Below the pieces are notes generated by a model. That model searched no databases, had not been told where the DNA came from, and worked only from the letters and a program-made list of their open reading frames with translations. Both the position numbers and the translations under genes were made by a program. From Triglochin maritima (Eukaryota > Streptophyta > Magnoliopsida > Alismatales > Juncaginaceae): a stretch of DNA of 64,000 nt. The stretch covers positions 54,086,925 through 54,150,924 of the forward strand of contig OY821772.1 of assembly GCA_963682175.1 (NCBI GenBank), read 5' to 3'. This document shows, piece after piece, positions 19,956 through 33,079 of this stretch. The first letter of the stretch is position 1. Each line of letters opens with the position of its first letter.

Positions 19956-22900
19956 TCATTTGTAATCTAATGCGTAAGAATTACACTGATCACAATGTTG
20001 TCGAATTTGGAAAATGTAAAGGAAAGGAATACAAGTCCTTTGGATAAAAAAATGGAGGACTTGATGTCATATCTCTATAGGTCGAGAGATATATGACATT
20101 GAGAGAAATAGATTCGTAATTATGTTCTTGCGAAAAAAATTTGGAGGACTTGATATCACACATCCATAGGTAGGGAGAGGTATGACAATTGATTTGTAAT
20201 CTAACGCGTAAGACTTACGCTGACCACAATGTTGTCGAATTTAGAAAACGATAGGAACGGAAGACATGTCCTTTGGATAAAAATTGGAGGACTTGATGTC
20301 ATACCTCTATAGGTCGAGAGATATGACAGAGAGAAGTTTATTCGTGAACAAGTTTTTGAGATAAAAATTGGAGGACTTGATATCATAACTCTATAGGTCG
20401 AGAGATATGACAAAAAGAGTTATTGATCCGTAAACAAGTCCTTGAGATAGAAATTGGAGGACTCAATGTCACACTGTCGGGAGAGGTATGACAATGGATT
20501 TGTTGTCTAGCGCGTAAGAATTACGCTGGCCACAAAGGAGTCAAATTTTGGGAACGACGGGAAACGGAGACAAGTCCTTTGGATAAAAATTGGAGGACTT
20601 GATGGCATACCTCTATAGGTCGAGAGATATGACAGAGAGAAATTGATTCGTTAACAAATTCTTTAGATAAAAATTGCAGGACTTCATGCCACACATCCAT
20701 AGGTCGGGAGAGGTACGACATGAGTTTGTAGTCTAACGCGTAAGAATTACGCTGACCACCTTGTCGTCGAATTTGGAGACCGACGGGAAAGGAGGACAAG
20801 TCCTTGAGATAAAAATTGAAGGACTAGATGACGTATCTCAATAGGTCGAGAGAGATATGACATTGAGAGGAATTGAATCCTAATCACGTTCTCGAGATAA
20901 AAATAATTGGGGGACTTGATGTCACACATCCATAGGTCGGGAGAGGTATGCCATTAGATTTGTAATCTAATGCGTAAGAATTACGATGATCACAATGTTG
21001 TCGAATTTGGAAAATGTACAGGAAAGGAAGACAAGTCGTTTGGATAAAAAGTGGAGGACTTGATGTCATATCTCTAGAGGTCGAGAGAGATATGACATTC
21101 AGAGAAATTGATTCGTAATTTTGTTCTTGAGACAAAAATTGGAGGACTTGATGTCACACATCCATAGGTCGGGAGAGGTATGACATTATATTTGTAATCT
21201 AATGCGTAAGAATTACGCTGATCACAATGTTGTCGAATTTGGAAAATGTACAGGAAAGGAAGTCAAGTCCTTTGGATAAAAATTGGAGGACTTGATGTCA
21301 TATCTCTATAGGTCGAGAGAGATGTGACATTGAGAGAAATTGATTCGTATTTATGTTCTTGAGAAAAAAATTGGAGGACTTGATGTCACACATCCATAGG
21401 TAGGGAGAGGTATGACAATGGATTTGTAATCTATCGCGTAAGACTTACGCTGACCACAATTATGTCGAATTTGGAAAACGATAGGAACGAAAGACGAGTC
21501 CTTTGGATAAAAATTGGAGGACTAGATGTCATACCTCTACAGGTCAAGAGATATGACAGAGAGAAATTAATTCGTGAACAACTTATTGAGATAAAAATTG
21601 GGGGACTTGATGTCATAACTCTATAGGTCGAGAGATATGACAAAAAGAGTTATTGATTCGTAAACAAGTTCTTGAGATAAAAATTGGAGGACTCAATGTC
21701 ACACTCTCATAGGTTGGGAGAGGTATGACATTGGATTTGTTGTCTAACGCGTAAGAATTACGCTAGCCACAATGTTATCGAATTTGGGGAACGACAGGAA
21801 AGGGAGACAAGTCCTTCGGATAAAAATGGTAGGACTTGATGAAATATCTCTATAGGTCGAGAGATATGACATATCGAGAAATTGAGTCGCAAAAAGTCAT
21901 TTAGATAAATATTGCAGGACTTCATGTCACACATCCACAGGTATGACACGAGATCTGTAGTCTAACGCGTAAGAATTACGCTGACCACATCGTCGTCGAA
22001 TTTGAAGACCGACAGGAAAGGAGGACAAGTCCTTGAGATAAAAATTGAAGGACTAGATGACATATCTCTATACGTCGAGAGATATGACAATTAGAGGACT
22101 TGATGTCTCACATCCATAAGTCGGGAGAGGTAGGACAATAGATTTCTAATCTAAGCGTAAGAATTACGCTGATCACAATGTTGTCGAATTTGGAAAATGT
22201 AAAGGAAAGGAATACAAGTCCTTTGGATAAAAAAATGGAGGACTTGATGTCATATCTCTATAGGTCGAGAGATACATGACATTGAGAGAAATAGATTCGT
22301 AATTATGTTCTTGCGAAACAAAATTGGAGGACTTGATATCACACATCCATAGGTAGGGAGAGGTATGACAATTGATTTGCAATCTAACGCGTAAGACTTA
22401 CGCTGACCACAATGTTGTCGAATTTAGAAAACGATAGGAACGGAAGACATGTCCTTTGAATAAAAATTGGAGGAATTGATGTCATACCTCTATAGGTCGA
22501 GAGATATGACAGAGAGAAGTTTATTCGTGAACAAGTTTTTGAGATAAAAATTGGAGGACTTGACATCATAACTCTATTGGTCGAGAGATATGACAAAAAG
22601 AGTTATTGATCCGTAAACAAGTCCTTGAGATAGAAATTGGAGGACTCAATGTCACACTCTCATAGGTCGGGAGAGGTATGACATTGGATTTGTTGTCTAG
22701 CGCGTAAGAAGACGCTGGCCACAAAGGAGTCGAATTTTGGTAACGACGGGAAACGGAGACAAGTCCTTTGGATAAAAATTGGAGGACTAGATGTCATACC
22801 TCTACAGGTCAAGAGATATCACAGAGAGAAATTAATTCGTGAACAACTTATTGAGATAAAAATTGGGGGACTTGATGTCATAACTCTATAGGTCGAGAGA

Positions 22901-25900
22901 TATGACAAAAAGAGTTATTGATTCGTAAACAAGTTCTTGAGATAAAAATTGGAGGACTCAATGTCACACTCTCACAGGTTGGGAGAGGTATGACATTGGA
23001 TTTGTTGTCTAACGCGTAAGAATTACGCTAGCCACAATGTTGTCGAATTTGGGGAACGACAGGAAAGGGAGACAAGTCCTTTGGATAAAAATGGTAGGAC
23101 TTGATGAAATATCTCTATAGGTCGAGAGATATGACATATCGAGAAATTGAGTCGCAAAAAGTCATTTAGGTAAATATTGCAGGACTTCATGTCACACATC
23201 CATAGGTATGACACGAGATCTGTAGTCTAACGCGTAAGAATTACGCTGACCACGTCGTCGTCGAATTTGAAGACCGACAGGAAAGGAGGACAAGTCCTTG
23301 AGATAAAAATAGAAGGACTAGATGACATATCTCTATACGTCGAGAGATATGACAATTAGAGGACTTGATGTCTCACATCCATAAGTCGGGAGAGGTAGGA
23401 CATTAGATTTCTAATCTAAGCGTAAGAATTACGCTGATCACAATGTTGTCGAATTTAGAAAATGTAAAGGAAAGGAATACAAGTCCTTTGGATAAAAAAT
23501 GGAGGACTTGATGTCATATCTCTATAGGTCGAGAGATACATGACATTGAGAGAAATAGATTCGTAATTATGTTCTTGCGAAACAAAATTGGAGGACTTGA
23601 TATCACACATCCATAGGTAGGGAGAGGTATGACAATTGATTTGCAATCTAACGCGTAAGACTTACGCTGACCACAATGTTGTCGAATTTAGAAAACGATA
23701 GGAACGGAAGACATGTCCTTTGGATAAAAATTGGAGGACTTGATGTCATACCTCTATAGGTCGAGAGATATGACATCGAGAAGTTTATTCGTGAACAAGT
23801 TTTTGAGATAAAAATTGGAGGACTTGATATCATAACTCTATAGGTCGAGAGATATGACAAAAAGAGTTATTGATCCGTAAACAAGTCCTTGAGATAGAAA
23901 TTGGAGGACTCAATGTCACACTCTCATAGGTCGGGAGAGGTATGACATTGGATTTGTTGTCTAGCGCGTAAGAATTACGCTGGCCACAAAGGAGTCGAAT
24001 TTTGGGAACGACGGGAAACGGAGACAAGTCCTTTGGATAAAAATTGGAGGACTTGATGGCATACCTCTATAGGTCGAGAGATATGACAGAGAGAAATTGA
24101 TTCGTTAACAAGTTCTTTAGATAAAAATTGCAGGACTTCATGCCACACATCCATAGGTGGGGAGAGGTATGACATGAGATTTGTAGTCTAACGCGTAAGA
24201 ATTACGCTGACCACGTTGTCGTCGAATTTGGAGACCGACGGGAAAGGAGGACAAGTCCTTGAGATAAAAATTGAAGGACTAGATGACATATCTCAATAGG
24301 TCGAGAGAGATATGACATTCAGAGGAATTGAATCCTAATCATGTTCTCGAGATAAAAAAAATTGGGGGACTTGATGTCACACATCCATAGGTCGGGAGAG
24401 GTATGACATTAGATTTGTAATCTAATGCGTAAGAATTACGTTGATCACAATGTTGTCGAATTTGGAAAATGTACAGGAAAGGAAGACAAGTCGTTTGGAT
24501 AAAAATTGGAGGACTTGATGTCATATCTCTAGAGGTCGAGAGAGATATGACATTGAGAGAAATTGATTCGTAATTATGTTCTTGAGACAAAAATTGGAGG
24601 ACTTGATGTCACACATCCCTAGGTCGGGAGAGGTATGCCATTATATTTGTAATCTAATGCGTAAGAATTACGCTGATCACAATGTTGTCGAATTTGGAAA
24701 ATGTACAGGAAAGGAAGTCAAGTCCTTTGGATAAAAATTGGAGGACTTGATGTCATATCTCTATAGGTCGAGAGAGATGTGACATTGAGAGAAATTGATT
24801 CGTATTTATGTTCTTGAGATAAAAATTGGAGGACTTGATGTCACACATCCATAGGTAGGGAGAGGTATGACAATGGATTTGTAATCTATCGCGTAAGACT
24901 TACGCTGACCACAATTATGTCGAATTTGGAAAACGATAGGAACGGAAGACGAGTCCTTTGGATAAAAATTGGAGGACTAGATGTCATACCTCTACAGGTC
25001 AACAGATATCACAGAGAGAAATTAATTCGTGAACAACTTATTGAGATAAAAATTGGGGGACTTGATGTCATAACTCTATAGGTCGAGAGATATGACAAAA
25101 AGAGTTATTGATTCGTAAACAAGTTCTTGAGATAAAAATTGGAGGACTCAATGTCACACTCTCATAGGTTGGGAGAGGTATGACATTGGATTTGTTGTCT
25201 AACGCGTAAGAATTACGCTAGCCACAATGTTGTCGAATTTGGGGAACGACAGGAAAGGGAGACAAGTCCTTCGGATAAAAATGGTAGGACTTGATGAAAT
25301 ATCTCTATAGGTCGAGAGATATGACATATCGAGAAATTGAGTCGCAAAAAGTCATTTAGATAAATATTGCAGGACTTCATGTCACACATCCATAGGTATG
25401 ACACGAGATCTGTAGTCTAACGCGTAAGAATTACGCTGACCACGTCGTCGTCGAATTTGAAGACCGACAGGAAAGGAGGACAAGTCCTTGAGATAAAAAT
25501 TGAAGGACTAGATGACATATCTCTATACGTCGAGAGATGACAATTAGAGGACTTGATGTCTCACATCCATAAGTCGGGAGAGGTAGGACATTAGATTTCT
25601 AATCTAAGCGTAAGAATTACGCTGATCACAATGTTGTCGAATTTGGAAAATGTAAAGGAAAGGAATACAAGTCCTTTGGATAAAAAATGGAGGACTTGAT
25701 GTCATATCTCTATAGGTCGAGAGATACATGACATTGAGAGAAATAGATTCGTAATTATGTTCTTGCGAAACAAAATTGGAGGACTTGATATCACACATCC
25801 ATGGGTAGGGAGAGGTATGACAATTGATTTGCAATCTAACGCGTAAGACTTACGCTGACCACAATGTTGTCGAATTTAGAAAACGATAGGAACGGAAGAC

Positions 25901-28900
25901 ATGTCCTTTGGATAAAAATTGGAGGACTTGATGTCATACCTCTATAGGTCGAGAGATATGACAGAGAGAAGTTTATTCGTGAACAAGTTTTTGAGATAAA
26001 AATTGGAGGACTTGATATCATAACTCTATAGGTCGAGAGATATGACAAAAAGAGTTATTGATCCGTAAACAAGTCCTTGAGATAGAAATTGGAGGACTCA
26101 ATGTCACACTCTCATAGGTCGGGAGAGGTATGACATTGGATTTGTTGTCTAGCGCGTAAGAATTACGCTGGCCACAAAGGAGTCGAATTTTGGGAACGAT
26201 GGGAAACGGAGACAAGTCCTTTGGATAAAAATTGGAGGACTTGATGGCATACCTCTATAGGTCGAGAGATATGACAGAGAGAAATTGATTCGTTAACATG
26301 TTCTTTAGATAAAAATTGCAGGACTTCATGCCACACATCCATAGGTCGGGAGAGGTATGACATGAGATTTGTAGTCTAACGCGTAAGAATTACGCTGACC
26401 ACGTTGTCGTCAAATTTGGAGACCGACGGGAAAGGAGGACAAGTCCTTGAGATAAATATTGAAGGACTAGATGACGTATCTCAATAGGTCGAGAGAGATA
26501 TGACATTGAGAGGAATTGAATCCTAATCACGTTCTCGAGACTAAAAAAATTGGGGGACTTGATGTCACACATCCATAGGTCGGGAGAGGTATGACTTTAG
26601 ATTTGTAATCTAATGCGTAAGAATTACGTTGATCACAATGTTGTCGAATTTGGAAAATGTACAGGAAAGGAAGACAGGTCGTTTGGATAAAAAGTGGAGG
26701 ACTTGATGTCATATCTCTAGAGGTCGAGAGAGATATGACATTGAGAGAAATTGATTCGTAATTATGTTCTTGAGACAAAAATTGGAGGACTTGATGTCAC
26801 ACATCCCTAGGTCGGGAGAGGTATGCCATTATATTTGTAATCTAATGCGTAAGAATTACGCTGATCACAATGTTGTCGAATTTGGAAAATGTACAGGAAA
26901 GGAAGTCAAGTCCTTTGGATAAAAATTGGAGGACTTGATGTCATATCTCTATAGGTCGAGAGAGATGTGACATTGAGAGAAATTGATTCGTATTTATGTT
27001 CTTGAGATAAAAATTGGAGGACTTGATGTCACACATCCATAGGTAGGGAGAGGTATGAAAATGGATTTGTAATCTATCGCGTAAGACTTACGCTGACCAC
27101 AATTATGTCGAATTTGGAAAACGATAGGAACGGAAGACGAGTCCTTTGGATAAAAATTGGAGGACTAGATGTCATACCTCTACAGGTCAACAGATATCAC
27201 AGAGAGAAATTAATTCGTGAACAACTTATTGAGATAAAAATTGGGGGACTTGATGTCATAACTCTATAGGTCGAGAGATATGACAAAAAGAGTTATTGAT
27301 TCGTAAACAAGTTCTTGAGATAAAAATTGGAGGACTCAATGTCACACTCTCATAGGTTGGGAGAGGTATGACATTGGATTTGTTGTCTAACGCGTAAGAA
27401 TTACGCTAGCCACAATGTTGTCGAATTTGGGGAACGACAGGAAAGGGAGACAAGTCCTTCGGATAAAAATGGTAGGACTTGATGAAATATCTCTATAGGT
27501 CGAGAGATATGACATATCGAGAAATTGAGTCGCAAAAAGTCATTTAGATAAATATTGCAGGACTTCATGTCACACATCCATAGGTATGACACGAGATCTG
27601 TAGTCTAACGCGTAAGAATTACGCTGACCACGTCGTCGTCGAATTTGAAGACCGACAGGAAAGGAGGACAAGTCCTTGAGATAAAAATTGAAGGACTAGA
27701 TGACATATCTCTATACGTCGAGAGATGACAATTAGAGGACTTGATGTCTCACATCCATAAGTCGGGAGAGGTAGGACATTAGATTTCTAATCTAAGCGTA
27801 AGAATTACGCTGATCACAATGTTGTCGAATTTGGAAAATGTAAAGGAAAGGAATACAAGTCCTTTGGATAAAAAATGGAGGACTTGATGTCATATCTCTA
27901 TAGGTCGAGAGATACATGACATTGAGAGAAATAGATTCGTAATTATGTTCTTGCGAAACAAAATTGGAGGACTTGATATCACACATCCATGGGTAGGGAG
28001 AGGTATGACAATTGATTTGCAATCTAACGCGTAAGACTTACGCTGACCACAATGTTGTCGAATTTAGAAAACGATAGGAACGGAAGACATGTCCTTTGGA
28101 TAAAAATTGGAGGACTTGATGTCATACCTCTATAGGTCGAGAGATATGACAGAGAGAAGTTTATTCGTGAACAAGTTTTTGAGATAAAAATTGGAAGACT
28201 TGATATCATAACTCTATAGGTCGAGAGATATGACAAAAAGAGTTATTGATCCGTAAACAAGTCCTTGAGATAGAAATTGGAGGACTCAATGTCACACTCT
28301 CATAGGTCGGGAGAGGTATGACATTGGATTTGTTGTCTAGCGCGTAAGAATTACGCTGGCCACAAAGGAGTCGAATTTTGGGAACGATGGGAAACGGAGA
28401 CAAGTCCTTTGGATAAAAATTGGAGGACTTGATGGCATACCTCTATAGGTCGAGAGATATGACAGAGAGAAATCGATTCGTTAACAAGTTCTTTAGATAA
28501 AAATTGCAGGACTTCATGCCACACATCCATAGGTCGGGAGAGGTATGACATGAGATTTGTAGTCTAACGCGTAAGAATTACGCTGACCACATTGTCGTCG
28601 AATTTGGAGACCGACGGGAAAGGAGGACAAGTCCTTGAGATAAAAATTGAAGGACTAGATGACATATCTCAATAGGTCGAGAGAGATATGACATTGAGAG
28701 GAATTGAATCCTAATCACGTTCTCGAGATAAAAAAAAATTGGGGGACTTGATGTCACACATCCATAGGTCGGGAGAGGTATGACATTAGATTTGTAATCT
28801 AATGCGTAAGAATTACGTTGATCACAATGTTATCAAATTTGGAAAATGTACAGGAAAGGAAGACAAGTCGTTTGGATAAAAAGTGGAGGACTTGATGTCA

Positions 28901-29510
28901 TATCTCTAGAGGTCGAGAGAGATATGACATTGAGAGAAATTGATTCGTAATTATGTTCTTGAGACAAAAATTGGAGGACTTGATGTCACACATCCCTAGG
29001 TCGGGAGAGGTATGCCATTATATTTGTAATCTAATGCGTAAGAATTACGCTGATCACAATGTTGTCAAATTTGGAAAATGTACAGGAAAGGAAGTCAAGT
29101 CCTTTGGATAAAAATTGGAGGACTTGATGTCATATCTCTATAGGTCGAGAGAGATGTGACATTGAGAGAAATTGATTCGTATTTATGTTCTTGAGATAAA
29201 AATTGGAGGACTTGATGTCACACATCCATAGGTAGGGAGAGGTATGAAAATGGATTTGTAATCTATCGCGTAAGACTTACGCTGACCACAATTATGTCGA
29301 ATTTGGAAAACGATAGGAACAGAAGACGAGTCCTTTGGATAAAAATTGGAGGACTAGATGTCATACCTCTACAGGTCAAGAGATATCACAGAGAGAAATT
29401 AATTCGTGAACAACTTATTGAGATAAAAATTGGGGGACTTGATGTCATAACTCTATAGTTCGAGAGATATGACAAAAAGAGTTATTGATTCGTAAACAAG
29501 TTCTTGAATT
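19956..29510. repeat. Satellite higher-order repeat (HOR) core, copy 1
   Basis: Sequence landmarks recur almost exactly at 20201, 22384, 23648, 25836 and 28024, giving unit lengths 2,183, 1,264, 2,188 and 2,188 bp. Another landmark set (21758, 23023, 25213, 27401) gives 1,265, 2,190 and 2,188. Units are nearly identical to each other, while the 232-bp A/B dimers inside one unit differ, which defines a higher-order repeat. The 1,264-bp unit is an internally deleted form. Such structure is typical of centromeric or pericentromeric satellites, but location cannot be proved here. Confidence 0.93.
24407..24441. other. Adjacent short hairpins in an A subunit (example), copy 1
   Basis: Arms CATTAGATT and AATCTAATG with a 3-nt loop (24407-24427) share a G with a second dyad, CGTAA and TTACG with loop gaa. 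In most diverged monomers the first dyad is imperfect (catgagatt...agtctaacg); in this higher-order variant it is perfect. Confidence 0.85.
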
Positions 29511-30812
29511 ATCCTTAAGATAAAAATCGGAGAACTTGATGTCGCACATCCATAGGTCAGGAGAGGTGTGACGTGGGATTTTGTAGTGTAATGCGTAAGA
29601 ATTACACTGACCAGTATGGTCGAATTTGGAGACTGACAGAAAGAAATACAAGTCCTTGAGATAAAAATTGGAGGATTTGATGTCATACATCTATAGATCG
29701 AGAGATTTGACATAGAGAGGAATTGGTTTGTAAAATAAGTCCTTAAGATAAAAATTAGAGGACTTGATGCCACACCTTCATAGGTCGAGAGTGGTATGAC
29801 ATGAGGATTGTATTCTAACGTGTAAGAATTATGCCGACCACAGTATTGTCGAATTTGGAGACCGACACGAAAGGAAGACAGATCCTTCAGATAGAAATTG
29901 GAGGACTTGATGTCACATATTCATGGGTGAGGAGAGGTATGACAAGCAAATTGTACTCAGACACGTAAGAATTACGATGATCACGATATGGTCCAATTTG
30001 GAGACCCACAGGAAAAGAAGACAAGTCATTAAGATAAAAATTAGAGGACTTGAAGTCACACATGCATTGGTCGGGAAAGGTATGACATTGGATTTGTAGT
30101 CCAACATGTAAGAATTACATTGTTCACAGTATAGTCTTTGAGATATAAATTGGAGGACTTGATGTCACAAATCTATAGGTCGAGATATAGGACATAGAGA
30201 GAAGCAGATTCGTAAATAATTCTTTAAGATAAAAAATGGAGGACTTGATGTTATGCATCTGTAGGTCGAGAGATAGGACATAGAGAGGAATTGATTCGTA
30301 AACAAGTCCTAAGCTAAATGGGAGAACTTAATGGCATACCTCCATTGGTCGAGAGAGATATGACATCTGAATTTTTGTCTAACACGTAAGAATAACGCTG
30401 ACCACACTATGTTTGAATTTAAAAAAACCAAAGCGAAAAAAACACGAGTCCTTATAATAAAAGTTGAAGGACTTGATGTCATACATCTATAGGTCGAGAA
30501 ATATGACAGAGAGAAGAACTCATTCGTAAAGAAGTCCTTGTGATAAAAATTGGAGCGCTTGACGTCAAACCTCCATAGGTCGAGAGAGGTATGACATGGG
30601 AATTGTAGTCGAATGCGTAAGAATTAGAATGACCTTACCGAATTTAGAGATGGACAGGAAAGTAAGACATGTCCTTGAGATAAGAATCAGAGGACTTGAT
30701 GTCCTACCTTTCTAGGTCGAGAGATTAGATATAGAGAGGAACAGATTCGTAAACAGGTCCTTAAGATAAAAATTAGATGACTTCATGTCATAACTCAATA
30801 GGTGGAATTAAT
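29511..30812. repeat. Satellite array, degenerate right edge, copy 1
   Basis: The array loses its higher-order order at 29,511 (ttcttga|attatcc). It continues as increasingly diverged and shortened monomers and ends near 30,812 at caataggtggaattaatttc. The same segment of copy 2 would lie beyond the window. Confidence 0.9.
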
Positions 30813-31083
30813 TTCGGGTCATGTTAGTGTATGGCCAAGTTGGCTAGTACACGTAAAAGAACACGACACGAAAGTATAAGATACGACACAATTGTCAGGC
30901 CTAAGTACGTGGAGCTTGTGGGGGTATGCGTTATGGTTTTTTATTTTCATAGGTAGGTGGTAATCCAACATCCTATTCGATTACCCACTTGGCCAATTAT
31001 GTAGTGGGTGACTAATTGACCCACCACTAACTGGCATACGGTCTCTAGGCACCCAAACGTCCGTCTTTTCAATCGTTGCCCTC
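30813..31083. other. Low-copy non-coding sequence right of the satellite
   Basis: No repeat, gene or recognised motif. A short minus-strand open frame (30981-31217) shows no family features and crosses into the neighbouring dispersed repeat. Confidence 0.6.
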
Positions 31084-31325
31084 ATGGTTAGTGAGGCATG
31101 ATGTTGTTGAATAAGACGCATAAATAAATTGAGAATGGTCATTGTACTAGTGGGAAGTGCAAAACATATAGGAAAATGAACTAAGTAAAACAAACGATTA
31201 AATATAACACTAGACAATATAAATCATATATGAGATTTTAAAATATATACAAAACATGTCTTTAGTTTGAAAAAGTGTGCTTACATTTTTTAAATTTGGT
31301 AGTCTAATGTCACACGGCATATGAA
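31084..31325 (+). repeat. Dispersed repeat, diverged relative of 773-1016
   Basis: Aligns in the same orientation to 773-1016 and to 33654-33897. It lies on the 3' side of the unidentified minus-strand gene, so that gene is bracketed by direct repeats of about 240 bp. Confidence 0.6.
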
Positions 31326-31507
31326 ATTAATATAAGAAAAATCACTTGATGTAACACGTTTTGAGCATCAATTAGAGTATTAGGTCGTTATAATTTGTTC
31401 AAATCAAACTCTCTTTAGAAAAAGGTTGATGACATTTATATTAATCATGTTATTAAAGTAGAGAAGTTCCATCTAATTGACATGGAAGGAAGTGAGCTTG
31501 TATGTAG

Positions 31508-31696
31508 AAACCGAAGTACAAAAATAATTTATTCACCTGTGAAGCCATAAGTGTTAGCATTCTACAACTTCTTTCTACTGCCAGCAATCTTGTTCAAACA
31601 ATCTCGGAACGTTCAATGTCAGATTATCTTAATCTTTTTGGTCTCGTAACCCTGCCACATTTGAGTTTAGGAGAAAAATCAGACATGTTGATGTAA
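31508..31696 (+). other. Short coding-like open frame of unknown origin
   Basis: A 62-codon plus-strand frame without an early ATG reads ...VSILQLLSTASNLVQTISE, then RSMSDYLNLFGLVTLPHLSL, and ends in TAA at 31694-31696. The residue pattern looks protein-like (amphipathic, few rare residues), but no family is recognised. It is antisense to the minus-strand gene's likely 3' part, and could be a transcript tail or chance. Confidence 0.2.
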
Positions 31697-31786
31697 GGAT
31701 CTTTGTTCACATGTTAGCTTTAAAAGTGATCATGAAAAAAAAGGAAAGGAAGAAAGCCTATGCACAAAAAAAAAACAGTAACATAC

Positions 31787-33037
31787 CATGGCAATGCAAG
31801 TGGCAAATATTTCATCCTCTTCAAGGTGGAAAAGGCACAGAGATTGACATCTTTGTATCCTTAGCAGCATCTACATGTTTTTTTTTCTGTTCTTATTTCC
31901 CTTTGATCTGAAAAACAGTGTAAAAATCTGTAATGAACTATCAATCAGTAGCAAAACTCATATTATAAATGTTAACACTGTCACAATCCAATTCTGTTCT
32001 GAAGTCAGTTTCTTGTGACTCATAAGATTAATGAGTTTGTCTTGTGATGGCTGTAATAGAAATTGAGTGAAATACCAATAAAATAAATTTGCTAACAGTT
32101 TTTAAATTTCATGACAAAGAAGTCCAACAGTTTTGGAAAATCACTGATTGAATTCATGCAGAACATACTATATTACCTGTCCAGAAATTGAGGTACGGAT
32201 GCTCTGTATTCATCCTCGGTAACCGTCTTTCTGTAAAAAAAATCAGACTGTTTCCTTTATTTTTCAGACAATGATGAATTAATGACATTGCTATACGCAA
32301 GAATCCCCAAGACGAGAAGGCTTGAGCTGCAACTATTGCATCCATTCAACAAGGAGTACATCAAAATTAATTCTTAAATGATCATTTTATTCCAGTGATC
32401 ACTTTTTTCTTGTCATAAACACAATATCATTCTAATAGACATCTTTAGACACACTAGTTCGAGCTCCCACCTCTGAAAATATCTACTTAAGAAATCATTC
32501 TTACAAAAGCAGTCATTTTAATAAAGAAGTTAGTTAATTTTCTTGTGGTCATCTTGTTTTTCATAGTGCAAGAACATCATTTGTAATGGTGAAAGTAGTT
32601 CATAATGTATTATTAGTTATACTATAACACCAATCGATGGTTTTTACACTGTTTCGAAAAAATAGCATATAAGAGACAATAACAATACTTTGCCAGGATA
32701 TTCACACGAGCAAAAAAAAAGACTTGACATCAAAACAGAACCCTCGTTAAACAAATCAAAACAGAAACAAGAAAAGAACTCAAAAATACATCACAAAACC
32801 ACAGCTTTCGAATCTCAAAATCACACCTTTTCCGCAATTCCATAACCAAATCCACGACCCAAACCCACCAAACACAAGGATCAGTCGTAGAGGATAAGGT
32901 TTGAAAACGTGATTTGAAGATGAAAAGAGTTTCTAACCCAACCCCAAAACGAATCGATGGAGATTCTAACTCCAAAAAACCCAAACCCAAACCAGTGTGG
33001 AAAGAAAGAACTCACAAACCTCGTCCTGTTCTTCCAT
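31787..33037 (-). CDS. Unidentified split gene, exon-like pieces, copy 2 border
   Basis: The minus strand starts with MEEQDE (33020-33037, good ATG context, GT donor). Further left are intron-bounded pieces: 32177-32230 (ACAG|...GGACAG|GTAATA, open in two phases, one reading KTVTEDEYRASVPQFLD) and 31787-31870 (TGTAG|...GCCATG|GTATGT, reading ...CLFHLEEDEIFATCIAM). I could not join these in one certain phase, nor recognise a protein family. The GC-rich leader with telo-boxes to the right supports a real promoter. 31871-32176 and 32231-33019 would be introns or untranslated sequence. The same gene's 5' end recurs at 138-155. Confidence 0.3.
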
Positions 33038-33079
33038 TTCGGCGATGGGACAGATCGGGGAGGTCGGAGAAAGTTCGGA

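Larger units (their letters stand above)
1..32882. repeat. Tandem segmental duplication, copy 1
   Basis: Every element in this interval up to about 29.16 kb recurs in the same order and orientation from 32883 onward. The offset starts at 32,882 bp and drifts only by small indels until an additional 1,958-bp satellite unit shifts it to 34,842. Substitutions seen by eye include 24, 118, 327, 3605, 5249, 6452, 6932, 8427, 9379, 10287, 12282, 15125, 15131 and 16290. The window begins inside the unit, so position 1 is not a proven boundary. The stretch 29159-32882 has no partner inside the window; its partner should lie past 64000 if the second copy is complete. A recent true duplication or an assembly that placed two haplotypes in series would look the same here. 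Confidence 0.95.

Noticed and set aside
19956..29510. Firm call of a centromere
   Set aside because: HOR structure and dyads are suggestive, but no CENH3 data or chromosomal position is available from the sequence.
7614..30107. Dozens of 60-100-codon minus-strand frames in the satellite (MSYLSTYR..., SSPPIFI..RTC...) as a repeated peptide family
   Set aside because: They follow the monomer period, shift frame between neighbours, lack start-site context and conserved termination, and mirror every indel in the repeat. They are by-products of satellite sequence.
7241..30812. CRISPR-like array of repeats and spacers
   Set aside because: Contiguous head-to-tail satellite monomers without unique spacers, in a plant-type locus.
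31787..31870. COP9 signalosome subunit 3-like match (EIFAT)
   Set aside because: Only about five to six residues agree and downstream conserved motifs are absent.
32177..32230. SKA1-like kinetochore protein match (TEDEY..SVP)
   Set aside because: Too short, and the following invariant residues are not found.
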